Both the position numbers and the translations under genes were made by a program. A stretch of DNA of 64,000 nt from Candidatus Riesia pediculischaeffi (GTDB lineage: Bacteria > Pseudomonadota > Gammaproteobacteria > Enterobacterales > Enterobacteriaceae), in NCBI RefSeq assembly GCF_002073895.1, contig NZ_CP012839.1:40394-104393 (forward strand). Direction: 5' to 3'. The notes beneath the pieces are model-generated. The model did no database searches, had not been told where the DNA came from, and saw nothing but the letters and a program-made list of their open reading frames with translations. This document shows, piece by piece, positions 9,768-19,259 of the stretch; the stretch's first letter is position 1, and every line of letters begins with the position of its first letter.

Positions 9768-11242
9768 ATGAAAAATGGATACAACAGTCTCAGAGATTTC
9801 ATAGAATTCTTAGAAAGAGAAAATAAATTAAAAAGAGTTCAGCAGGAAATTAGTCCTAATCTAGAAATGACTGAAATTTCCAGAAGATCAATATTATCTA
9901 ATGGTCCTGCTTTACTGTTTGAACAACCTTCTGGATTTTTAAAAGGAAGAGTACTATGTAATCTTTTTGGAACTATTGAAAGAATCATTATGAGCATCGG
10001 TGAAAGAGATATAGGTTCTTTACAGAGAATAGGAAGACTAATAGCTTCTCTGAAAGAACCGAGCGCTCCAAAAAATTTTTCCGATTTTTTAAGGAAATTG
10101 AAAAAGTTTAAAAGTATCTGGTTCACAAAAGTTAAAAAAGTTAAAAATGCACTCTGTCAAGAAATTATTTTAAAAGGTAAGGATGTTAATCTATTCAACA
10201 TACCAATCATGAGATGCTGGCCGAAGGATATTGCTCCATTAATAACGTTCGGAATTACTATTACTAAGAACTATTTTTTAAACCGATACAACCTAGGGAT
10301 ATACCGACAACAGTTATTGTCTAGAAACAAACTAATAATGAGATGGTTACCCCATCGAGGAGGAGCTTTAGATTTTCATATCTGGAGAAAAAGATATCCG
10401 TCTCAACCATTCCCAGTTGCAGTATCGATTGGAGCAGATCCAGCTACTATTTTAGCATCAGTTATCCCTGTCCCTAATGAAATTTCCGAATACTCTTTCG
10501 CTGGCATTTTGAGAGGTTATAGATCAGAGAAGTGACAAGGTGTATTTCTATCCCTATTGATGTGCCAGCAAGCTCCGAAATCGTCTTAGAAGGACATATT
10601 AATCCAGAAGAACATTCTCAAGAAGGTCCACACGGAGATCATACCGGATATTATGGATCAGTTGAAAAATTTCCAGTTCTTACGGTAACGCATATCACTA
10701 GAAGAGATAATTATATCTATCATTCCACGTATTCCGGAAGACCATTGGATGAACCGAGCGTTTTGGGGATCGCAATGAACGAAATATTGATTCCAATATT
10801 GAAAAAAAGATTTTCTGAAATTGTAGATTTTTATCTTCCTTATGAAGCATGTTCTTATAGATTCGCAGTTATCACAATTAAAAAGGAATATGCGGGTCAA
10901 GCTAGACAAGTGATGATGGGGACATGGACATATTTGAAACAATTTATGTATACTAAATTCATTGTAGTATGTGATGATGATATTAACGCAAGGGATTGGA
11001 AAGATGTAATTTGGGCGATATCGACTAGATCTGATCCAGAAAGAGATATCTTATTTATAAAAAATACTCCTATGGATTATCTTGATTTCTCTTCAAAAAT
11101 TTCGGGTTTAGGGACAAAAATGGGGATCGATGCAACTAATAAGTTTCCAGAAGAAACGAATAGAAAATGGGGAGAAATAATCAAAATGGAAAGATCCGTT
11201 CAAAAAAGAGTTGAAGAAGTTTGTAGATATCTAAAAATTTAG
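9768..11242 (+). pseudogene. ubiD: 4-hydroxy-3-polyprenylbenzoate decarboxylase, split by a 1-nt frameshift
   Basis: Prenylated-FMN-dependent decarboxylase of ubiquinone synthesis; the cofactor is made by UbiX, whose gene is at 41.8-42.4 kb. The first part (9768-10535, 255 codons) carries GPALLFEQ, the segment NLGIYRQQLL and MRWLPHRGGALD and ends [10 protein letters not shown]. The second part (10532-11242, 236 codons) begins [20 protein letters not shown] and carries [12 protein letters not shown] and the C-terminal domain. Restoring one A (GAG-AAA-GTG instead of GAG-AAG-TGA) fuses them into a normal-length UbiD of about 491 residues. Active-site residues fall in both halves. Stop and a possible GTG start overlap as GTGA at 10532-10535, so translation of two coupled fragments cannot be excluded. 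Could be a true pseudogene or a read error. Confidence 0.88.
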
Positions 11243-11890
11243 GTTTTCAAAAAAAAATGAAGAGTTGTCAACATCCTCTCCGTTCATTCCGACAAAAATG
11301 TAGAATTAAGACAATTTTATGTGAACGTAAGACATATTATTAGTAGTTTAAGCTGTTTCTTCCTTGATAAAACATTCTAAAGATAATCGAACAACTAATG
11401 AAACATTTTCAACTCTTAAAATTTTGGAATAATAGACGAGATAGTAGATCTTTGAATATCGACTTGAAATATGATCTTCAAATACTAGAGAATATGTCAA
11501 AAACTACAGAAGTAAACATTTTATATAAATTCGTAAATTTTTATTTCATACATATCTTTTTATGCTACAAATCTTTATATGAGTTAGATAATTTAATTGC
11601 GATGTATGTTTGCAATATCAATAAAATCAGTTTTTTCATGGATGGATCCTTTAAAACAGATCTCTATTGGAACAGTTGATACTTCTTCATACAATAATGA
11701 GTTGGCTAACAGAATAAGAATTTCTAAAAAGTTCGCGTTTAAATGACATCGTTGTTCCAATTAATGCGATTCAAATCAAAACATATGTTTTTCAAAAAAA
11801 TTAATACGAAGAATTAGATCAAAGTTATTAAAAATTTTTAAATGATGTCTGACCACCTTTTATATCGATCATCTGATCATAATATTCATC
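11243..11890. other. Spacer between ubiD and trkH
   Basis: 648 bp where E. coli has fre, fadBA, pepQ and yigZ. One open frame of 93 codons (11398-11679) matches no family I recognise, has no clear ribosome binding site and is Asn/Lys/Ile-rich like random A/T-rich DNA. Nothing else is seen. Confidence 0.55.
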
Positions 11891-13354
11891 ATGGACTTTA
11901 AAAATATAATCAGGATTATTGGATTACTATTTGTCGTATTCTCGATAACTATGATTATTCCTGGATTAGTTTCCTTCCTTTACAAGGATAAAATGGAATA
12001 TTCATTCATTCGAACTTTTTTCACAACATTGCTGATCGGATTAATTTTGTGGTTTCCAAATAAAAACAGAAATCAAGAATTAAATCAAAAAGAAGGTTTT
12101 CTAGCAGTCTCTTTATTCTGGATAGTACTAGGAAGTTTAGGATCTCTTCCTTTCGTATTTTCAGATGAACCTAGGATACCGATAACAGAAGCTTTCTTTG
12201 AGTCTTTCTCAGGTCTGACGACAACTGGGGCGACGAACTTAGCTCGATTGAATCATCTTCCAAGATCCATATTGTTTTATAGACAAATGTTACAGTGGCT
12301 TGGAGGGATGGGCATTATAGTTCTCGCAATAGCGATATTTCCGCTATTTGGCATAGAATGTGGTGTTCAACTCTACAAGGCAGAAATCTCTGGACCGATA
12401 AAAGAGAACAAAATTCATCCAAGGGTATCTAAGACAGCGAAAACATTATGGTCGATTTATTTACTACTTACGGTAACATGCGCCGTATCTTTATGGATGG
12501 CTGGAATGGATTTTTTTGATGCTGTTTCACATAGTTTTTCAATCGTTTCTGTAGGTGGATTCTCTACTCATGATGAGAATATAGGTTATTTTAAGAGCTA
12601 TTGGATAAATTATATAGTAACTTTTTTTTTGATAATATCCAGTTGTAATTTCAATCTACATTTTTTTCTTCTTTCTAGAAAAAGTTTTAAGATTTATTGG
12701 AACGATTTAGAGTTTAAAGCATTCATTTTTTTTCAAATATCGCTCATTGTGATCGCTACGGTTGTATCCTTATTTTATATAAAAGATCAACCTATTTTAA
12801 AAACTGTTCATCAAACTTTCTTTCAAGTAATTTCCATGTCTACAACCGCAGGGTTCAGCGTTGATAATCTTTCCAACTTACCGACCTTTTTACCGATGTT
12901 GTTAATTTTCTCTACCTTCATAGGAGGATGCTCTGGTTCGGTAGGAGGTGGTATGAAAGTTATCAGGATTTTACTGCTTTTTTTACAAGGTTCAACGGAA
13001 TTAAAACGTTTGGTACATCCAAATGCAGTTTATACGATCAAGATTAATTATAACGGTTATCGGATCCTATCAGAAAAAAATATAGAGGCAATTTGGGGTT
13101 TTTTTTCCTCTTATATTCTGATATTTATAGTAAGTTTGCTACTTCTTATAGCAACTGGAGTAGATGAATTTTCAGCTTTTTCTTCGATTGTATCAACCTT
13201 GAATAATTTTGGAACTGCGCTTGGATCATTTTCTGAGAATTTTGTCAACATGAATTCCATCGGAAAATGGATTCTGATATTCACTATGCTATTTGGAAGA
13301 TTAGAAATATTCACTTTATTGATTTTATTCACTCCAACTTTTTGGAAGAAGTAA
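11891..13354 (+). CDS. trkH: Trk system potassium uptake protein TrkH
   Basis: Membrane pore subunit of the Trk K+ uptake system; it normally works with the cytoplasmic NAD-binding subunit TrkA, not encoded in this window. The 487-residue product (E. coli 483) has the four repeated membrane-pore-membrane units with filter loops GLTTTGATNL, VSVGGFSTHD, STTAGFSVDN and NNFGTALGSF. The first three keep the conserved glycine context; in the fourth the E. coli GPGLG is changed to GTALG. The C-terminus FGRLEIFTLLILFTPTFWKK is conserved. Synteny with ubiD (E. coli 86-87 min) supports orthology. The frame is intact. Confidence 0.97.
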   Translation: MDFKNIIRIIGLLFVVFSITMIIPGLVSFLYKDKMEYSFIRTFFTTLLIGLILWFPNKNRNQELNQKEGFLAVSLFWIVLGSLGSLPFVFSDEPRIPITEAFFESFSGLTTTGATNLARLNHLPRSILFYRQMLQWLGGMGIIVLAIAIFPLFGIECGVQLYKAEISGPIKENKIHPRVSKTAKTLWSIYLLLTVTCAVSLWMAGMDFFDAVSHSFSIVSVGGFSTHDENIGYFKSYWINYIVTFFLIISSCNFNLHFFLLSRKSFKIYWNDLEFKAFIFFQISLIVIATVVSLFYIKDQPILKTVHQTFFQVISMSTTAGFSVDNLSNLPTFLPMLLIFSTFIGGCSGSVGGGMKVIRILLLFLQGSTELKRLVHPNAVYTIKINYNGYRILSEKNIEAIWGFFSSYILIFIVSLLLLIATGVDEFSAFSSIVSTLNNFGTALGSFSENFVNMNSIGKWILIFTMLFGRLEIFTLLILFTPTFWKK

Positions 13355-13638
13355 ATTCGCTTTTTTTTACAAAAAAATAACTCGTTCTACAAAACCAAAT
13401 CAAATTGATTACAACACCGGAACTATCAAATAATATCCTATTCGAACGATAAGAATGTTAAGGATCAATATTTTTAAACATTTTAAAAAATTTGAAATAT
13501 GACGATCATTGATCATAAAATTAAAAATAAATTGTTCATAAATTATGTTTATTTCGAACAGTATTTTAATTAAGTCTATAAAAATTTCATGACTTTTCTG
13601 ATAAAATAGGAAACTTAACATCAAACTTTAGAGGAAAA

Positions 13639-14292
13639 ATGAACTATACTTTATCGAAATTGTCGTATGCTTATGAAGATTTAGAACCATTTCTAGATAA
13701 AAGAACAATGGTTTTGCACCATAAGATGCATCACCAGACATATGTAAATAACACAAATCAAATACTGAAAAATATAAAAATCGATTTTAAGAAACGTGAT
13801 ATATTTGATCTAATCCAAAATTTGGATATCATTTCTGACCGTGATATAAAAAGGTCATTGCTGAATAATGCCGGCGGACATGCTAATCATACAATTTTTT
13901 TTCAAGGATTAAAATTAGGTACGAATTTAAGTCAAGAAATGAAGAAAGAGATCAGTTCACACTTTAACAGCGTAGAAAATTTTAAGAAACTGTTTGAAGA
14001 AACTGCTATATCTTTTTTTGGATCAGGATGGGTTTGGTTAGTGTTAAAAAATAGCAAGTTAGAGATCTTGAGCACTGTTAACCAAGAAAATCCACTTATG
14101 TATAACAATTCAGCTAATTTTTATTATCCTATCTTCGGAATAGATTTATGGGAACATTCTTATTATTTAAAATACCAAAATCGTAAAAAAGAGTATATTC
14201 AATCTTTCTGGAATATACTAAGTTGGGAAGAGGCAGAAAAAAGATTCACAACGGGAATAAAATTGATCCGTAAAAAGATTAATGATAATTAG
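13639..14292 (+). CDS. sodA: Superoxide dismutase, Mn type
   Basis: Converts superoxide to oxygen and hydrogen peroxide in the cytoplasm. The 217-residue product begins MNYTLSKLSYAYEDLEP. Metal ligands are visible: His in LHHKMHHQTYVNN, His in GGHANHTIFF, and Asp and His in FGIDLWEHSYYLK. Gly in GGHANH and Gln in STVNQENPLM fit the manganese rather than the iron subfamily, and the overall match is to SodA. A GAGG ribosome binding site precedes ATG 13639. Its TAG stop overlaps the stop of convergent trpS by 4 bp (14289-14292). Confidence 0.96.
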   Translation: MNYTLSKLSYAYEDLEPFLDKRTMVLHHKMHHQTYVNNTNQILKNIKIDFKKRDIFDLIQNLDIISDRDIKRSLLNNAGGHANHTIFFQGLKLGTNLSQEMKKEISSHFNSVENFKKLFEETAISFFGSGWVWLVLKNSKLEILSTVNQENPLMYNNSANFYYPIFGIDLWEHSYYLKYQNRKKEYIQSFWNILSWEEAEKRFTTGIKLIRKKINDN

Positions 14293-15313
14293 AAAATCTT
14301 TTCTAATCCGATAGCAGAAAGAACCCTTTCCATAGTTTTTTCTGCTATGATTCTTGCGTGTTCTGATCCTTCTTTTAACACTTTTTTAAGAAACTTTTCC
14401 TGTTTCCTGATATAAAAAAATTTTTTTTGGATTCTTTCCAACTTCTCTATCAATATCTTACAAATAGAACTCTTAAAATATGAATAATTCTTACCAAAAA
14501 AACGATTCTCTGTTTCTGAAATTGATAGATCAGTTAAACTGGAAAAGATGTTGATCAGATTAGAAATTCCAGATTTCTTTTCTACATTGAACAATATTTG
14601 AGGTGGATCTTCAGAATCAGTACAAGCTGATTTGATCTTCCTCTTAATTAATTCAGAGCTGTCTAGAATTCTTACAATGTTATTTGAATCTTGATCGGAT
14701 TTTGACATCTTTTTATACGGAGTTCTAAAACCCATAATTTTGCTCCCAACATCATCAATCATTGCGAATGGGATAGTAAAGATATCTCCATATCTTCTAT
14801 TGAAACGACTAGCTATCTTTCTACATATTTCAATATGTTGTTTTTGATCAGCACCGACCGGAACCAAAGAGGTTTGATATAATAGTATATCGAAGCCATC
14901 AAGATAGGATAATTTAAAATTCCGACGTTAGTCTTGTTTCCGTGAGATAAGGAACCTTCTTTAAATTGGATCATTCTTTTCAACTCTCCAATTTTAGTAC
15001 AACAGCTCAATATCCAATTTAGTTGAAAATGTTGTGGAACGCTAGATTGAACAAATATTATGCTTTTTTTTGGATTAATCCCACATGCTATATACAAAGC
15101 TAAAGTATCTAAAATATGCTTTTTAAATGATATTTGTTTCTTGTTAAATTTAGTTATAGCATGTTGATCCGCAATACAGTAGATACAATTGTATCGATCT
15201 TGTATTTTAACCCATTTTTTAATCGCTCCAATATAATTTCCGATAGTGAGAGATCCAGACGGTTGCATTCCACTAAACACCACTTTTTTTTCTCGATTAA
15301 AAAATTCATTCAT
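14289..15313 (-). pseudogene. trpS: Tryptophanyl-tRNA synthetase, frameshifted
   Basis: Charges tRNA-Trp. The N-terminal part (ATG 15313, MNEFFNREKKVVFSGMQPSG) has the class-I HIGH-like motif as TIGN, then DQHAIT, LDTLALYIACGI and NYPILMAS. The C-terminal part, in another frame, continues DILLYQTSLVPVGADQKQH and contains the KMSKS motif (YKKMSKSDQ). The break is at about 14897-14901: GCT-TCG-ATA should be GCT-TCN-GAT-ATA, so one base of a serine codon is missing. With it restored, about 341 residues result (E. coli 334). No homopolymer is present, so slippage is unlikely. TrpS is normally essential; a sequencing error or a second copy elsewhere are the main alternatives. The more upstream in-frame TTG (15322) is a less likely start. 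Synteny trpS-rpe-aroB-aroK as in E. coli. Confidence 0.88.
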
Positions 15314-15447
15314 TTTTAACAAAAATACGATTTTTCACCATTTGATACTTCATATAAATTTATAGAAATATGTATTATGATCATAACTTCTGAATAATAA
15401 CGATAGAATTTCGCCAAATTCCCGTACATATCAGAAAAATCATTTGT

Positions 15448-16131
15448 TCAAAATTTTTTACAAAAATCAATTTTCTTATGAAAAATATTAAGAGCTTCAA
15501 TAGAACCTATAGATTGATCAAAAACTGATGATCCTACCACTATAACATCTACGCCGGTTTGAACGATCTTATCAACATTTTTAAAATTAATTCCACCATC
15601 AACTTCTAATAAAACATCTTTACCACTTTTATCGATTATAGAACGTGCTTCTAATAATCTTTCGATACTACTTTCAATAAATAATTGTCCGCTAAACCCA
15701 GGATAGACAGACATAATTAATACCGAATCAATTTCGTTAATTAATCTATCTAATGTTTCTAAAGATGTTCTTGGATTAAATACTAATCCAACCTTACATC
15801 CGTTATTTCTGATTTTTCTTAACTCTTTTTCAATATTTTTACTATACTCAACATGCAATAAGATCTGGTTGACTCCTATTTCAATAAACTCATTAATCAA
15901 TCTTTCTGATGGATCTATCATAAGATGAATGTCAAACTTAGACCGAATTCCATATTGTATTAAAGATTTACAAATTACTGGACCAAACGTTAAATTTTGA
16001 ACATAATGATTATCCATAATATCGAAGTGAATAGAATCGACTAATCCAGAATGAACTAATTCCTCAATATCCTTTCCTAAATTTGCGAAATTTGCTGATA
16101 AAATAGAGACAGCTATCGAACAATTTTTCAT
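15448..16131 (-). CDS. rpe: Ribulose-phosphate 3-epimerase
   Basis: Interconverts ribulose-5-P and xylulose-5-P in the pentose phosphate pathway. The 227-residue TIM-barrel protein (E. coli 225) begins MKNCSIAVSILSANFANLG. It shows the metal-binding HFDIMDNHYVQNLTFGP region, DIHLMIDPSERL, MSVYPGFSGQLF and the phosphate loop VDGGINFKN and VVGSSVF. It sits upstream of trpS in the E. coli order; gph and dam are missing. The frame is intact. Confidence 0.97.
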   Translation of the reverse strand: MKNCSIAVSILSANFANLGKDIEELVHSGLVDSIHFDIMDNHYVQNLTFGPVICKSLIQYGIRSKFDIHLMIDPSERLINEFIEIGVNQILLHVEYSKNIEKELRKIRNNGCKVGLVFNPRTSLETLDRLINEIDSVLIMSVYPGFSGQLFIESSIERLLEARSIIDKSGKDVLLEVDGGINFKNVDKIVQTGVDVIVVGSSVFDQSIGSIEALNIFHKKIDFCKKF

Positions 16132-16646
16132 AAATCATTAATGTCGAAATTAGTTTAATAATATATAGCTACAACATTTTTGTAAAAAAGTCTAATACCT
16201 TTTACTACATAATTTAAGAGTGCCCATCTTTCTACCATATAGTATATACAGAAAAAATCGAAAAAATTATAAGCTAATCAGATTAACAATGAATGATTCT
16301 TGATTGATATAACGTTGTTTCTCGGTTTATAAACGTCATGAAGATTAGAGAAACTCGTTTATTTAAAAAACAATATAGTTTCAACTCTTTGGTAGATCAT
16401 CTAAAATCTCTCGTCTTAAAATATAAAAAACGTTAACCATACAAGAAAATTAATATTTTGACTTATCAGTAAACTTTCAGAAAATGTAGAGAGAATATAT
16501 CATTAATATAATCAATGAAAAAATATAAAATCGTTTACTGTTTACATAAAATACTAAAATTAATCAATTTACAAATCATTACGATACACATCGAAAACAT
16601 CATACTGTTTAAATACTATAAGACATAAATGATATTTTAATCATTC
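16132..16646. other. Spacer between rpe and aroB
   Basis: 515 bp occupying the place of dam and damX in E. coli. No frame with similarity to either (no DPPY motif) was found. A 32-codon open frame on the plus strand near 16338 is not supported. Confidence 0.55.
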
Positions 16647-17752
16647 TTAATATATCGCATGGTAAATAATTTTTTTATCTATATTTCTATATAAAATAGA
16701 TGTTCCTATTTTCAATGGCAAAACTAGGTTAATCTGATCTTGACCTGTCCTTTTTTTATCATAGTTCATGAAATATAGATAGTCTTCAAATGGAATGTGT
16801 CTTTGATAAGATAAAGGAAGATCGAACCTCTTTAACAAAGAAATAACTCTAAATATATCTCTCTCAGAGAATCTATTCACAATATTCGCTATTTTAAGTG
16901 AAATAACCATCCCTATTGATACTGCTTCTCCATGGTACAAACTTTCGTTAAACTTTGAGAAAGATTCTATAGAGTGAGCGAAAGTGTGACCTAAATTAAG
17001 GAGAACTCTCTTATTTCTGTATTCTTTGGGATCTTGAACAACCACTTCACATTTCATTTTACAACACAGCAACACAAGATGTCTTATGCTTTCCTCGTCA
17101 AGAAGAGATATTTTTTCATAATTGTCTTCAATCCAACAAAAAAAGTCATAATTCATGGCGATCCCATATTTTATCGCTTCCGCCATACCTGATCGAAAAT
17201 GTCGAATTGGTAGGGTTTCTAAAAAATCCAAGTTAATTATTACTAGATCAGGGTGGTAAAATGATCCTATCATATTTTTAGCATCTTCATAATTAATCGC
17301 ATTTTTTCCTCCCATGGAAGAATCAATTTGAGATAAAAGACTTGTAGGAATCTGTACAAAATGAGTACCTCTTAAATAAATAGAAGATATAAAACCTGTC
17401 AAATCTCCAATTACTCCTCCACCTAACGCAACTAATACAATGCTTTTCGAATATTTATTCTTTTTTAAAAATTCAAAAACGCGCACCGCCGTTTTTAATG
17501 ACTTATTTTGTTCTCCATCAGGAATAATCACTTCATCTATTTTACTTGTCGTCTTTAAGATATTCTTTTTTACTTCTTGATAATGAAGAGAATATAACTT
17601 TTCGTTAGTTATAATAATAATGTGATCTTTATCTCTAAATCTGTCAAAAAGATTAAGGTATTTAAAGAGATTAAATCCAATAAATATTGAACATTTCTTC
17701 CGCGATCAAAACTGAACTTTAGTTCATCGTAATTCTTCAAAATAATACTCAA
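16647..17752 (-). pseudogene. aroB: 3-dehydroquinate synthase, N-terminal frameshift
   Basis: Second shikimate-pathway enzyme (DAHP to 3-dehydroquinate, NAD and metal dependent). A 294-codon frame from 17531 covers the main part: PDGEQNKS, VALGGGVIGDLTGF, DSSMGGKNAIN, NLGHTFAHSIE and HGEAVSIGM with its zinc-ligand His residues. The same frame extends upstream with clear AroB similarity (IFIGFNLFKYLNLF, HIIIITNEKLYSLHYQEV) to a stop just before codon TCG. The true N-terminus (about SIILKNYDEL, TTG start at 17752) lies in another frame. The break is near 17692-17699, where one A in GGAAGAAATG appears lost. With it restored the protein has about 369 residues (E. coli 362). The start codon is uncertain, as no ATG is in frame. 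Next to aroK as in E. coli. Confidence 0.8.
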
Positions 17753-17772
17753 AATTTATCTAAGTGAGATGT

Positions 17773-18285
17773 TCATAATAAGTTAATAATATTCCTTACT
17801 AAAAAATTTGCACTTTTATCATTTACTTTTATGACAATATCTGCGATTTCTCGATATAGAGGATCTCTTTCATTTGCCAAAGTTTTCAATGTTTCTAAAA
17901 TCTTTTCTTTTGATTCGATTAGTGGTCTTCTTTTATCATGATAGATTCGACTAATCTGTCTTTCAACAGTAGCTTCTAAATAAACCACAGTACCTCTTGC
18001 TGAGAGCCTACTCCTATTCTCCTTTAATTTAACAGATCCTCCACCAGTTGCTAGTATGATACCATATTTTTCAGTTAATTCATCAATAACTTGTTTTTCT
18101 CTTCTTCGAAATCCCGCTTCTCCTTCTAAATCAAATATCCACTCTATATTAACTCCAGTCCTTTTCTCTATTTCTTGATCTGAATCGAAAAAATCCATAT
18201 TTAATTTTTTCGCCAACTGACGACCTACTGTACTTTTTCCTGCACCCATAGGTCCAACTAAAAATATATTTCTTCTTTCTATCAT
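17773..18285 (-). CDS. aroK: Shikimate kinase
   Basis: Phosphorylates shikimate at the 3-OH using ATP. The 170-residue product (AroK of E. coli 173) starts [19 protein letters not shown], containing the Walker A P-loop. [11 protein letters not shown] carries the shikimate-binding Asp, GGG in ILATGGGSV and the Arg of GFRRREKQV are conserved, and the LID region is DKRRPLI. It matches AroK (not AroL) best and is followed 20 bp later by aroB, as in the E. coli aroKB operon. The frame is intact. Confidence 0.97.
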   Translation of the reverse strand: MIERRNIFLVGPMGAGKSTVGRQLAKKLNMDFFDSDQEIEKRTGVNIEWIFDLEGEAGFRRREKQVIDELTEKYGIILATGGGSVKLKENRSRLSARGTVVYLEATVERQISRIYHDKRRPLIESKEKILETLKTLANERDPLYREIADIVIKVNDKSANFLVRNIINLL

Positions 18286-19259
18286 TTTTCATAAAACCAA
18301 GTGATTAACAAAAAGATTAATTTCTATGAAATTTAATTTTAAACAAGCTGATCTAAAAAGATAATATTATTTGTTTTTATAACAACTTACGATTTACTTT
18401 ATGAATCGACAACATTAAAAAAAATATTCTCTTATAATCGTGCTATAAATTAAAGTTCTTTTTTCTGTGGTGATACTTACTTGAAAAATATCTGAGATAT
18501 TTCTTTTCTTTTGAATGTAATACTTACTGAGATAAATAATAAAAAAATCATAGTTCATTAATATTTTTTTTGAAAAAAATTTTTCTATTTAATGAATAGA
18601 TTCATGAAGTACTAACTTTCGTCAACACAATTGAAACTCCAAATTTTTATAATTTAAAATGATCGTCAGTTTAACGCTTATATTTTTCATACAACAAATT
18701 GTCTTTAAATAAAATAATTGTGCGGAATTACACCAGAAAATTTTTCATATCACATATCTATCCGTATAAGAAAAACCTAAAAAATAACAAGAACCGTTAC
18801 CACATTTAAGGAATTTATAACGAAAAATTGTAAATTTTTTAATATACAAGAATACATCCAAAAACTTGACAGATTCGAAAAATTGCTCTTTTATAAATAT
18901 CACATAGAATAATTTTTTTTCTACTTATTCACAAAGACCTTAAAAATCAATCATATAAATATTTACCAACGTAGAAATAGTATCATCAACATTTTTCGAT
19001 CTATTAAGTAATGATAAATGCTATCACAGTGCTAAATTTCTACAATCTTTTTAAAAAATTAAAAATAAAAGTACAAAAAAATTTTCATACAAATTTTTTA
19101 TTTATAGAAACATTTTGATTTTTAAAATATAAAATAAATATTATTGTGATCCGCATGAAAACTTACAAAGTTTAGAAAATTATTTAAGTTAATTTTCAAA
19201 AATTTCAAAAAAAAGTAATATCTTAAAAATAATTTTTTATAATAAATGATAGTAGATCT
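18286..19259. other. Gene-free spacer between aroK and pitA
   Basis: 974 bp between two divergently read genes, so it must hold both promoters, but no sharp consensus stands out in the A/T-rich background. A lone DnaA-box-like TTATTCACA at 18925-18933 is not clustered with others. No coding frame was found. Confidence 0.55.

Noticed and set aside
11398-11679. 93-codon open frame in the ubiD-trkH spacer
   Set aside because: Low-complexity Asn/Lys/Ile/Phe composition, no recognisable domain, no Shine-Dalgarno sequence, and no similarity to the E. coli genes of this interval.
18925-18933. DnaA-box-like TTATTCACA, considered as a sign of oriC
   Set aside because: A single imperfect copy in A/T-rich DNA; no cluster, no dnaA, gyrB or mnmG nearby.
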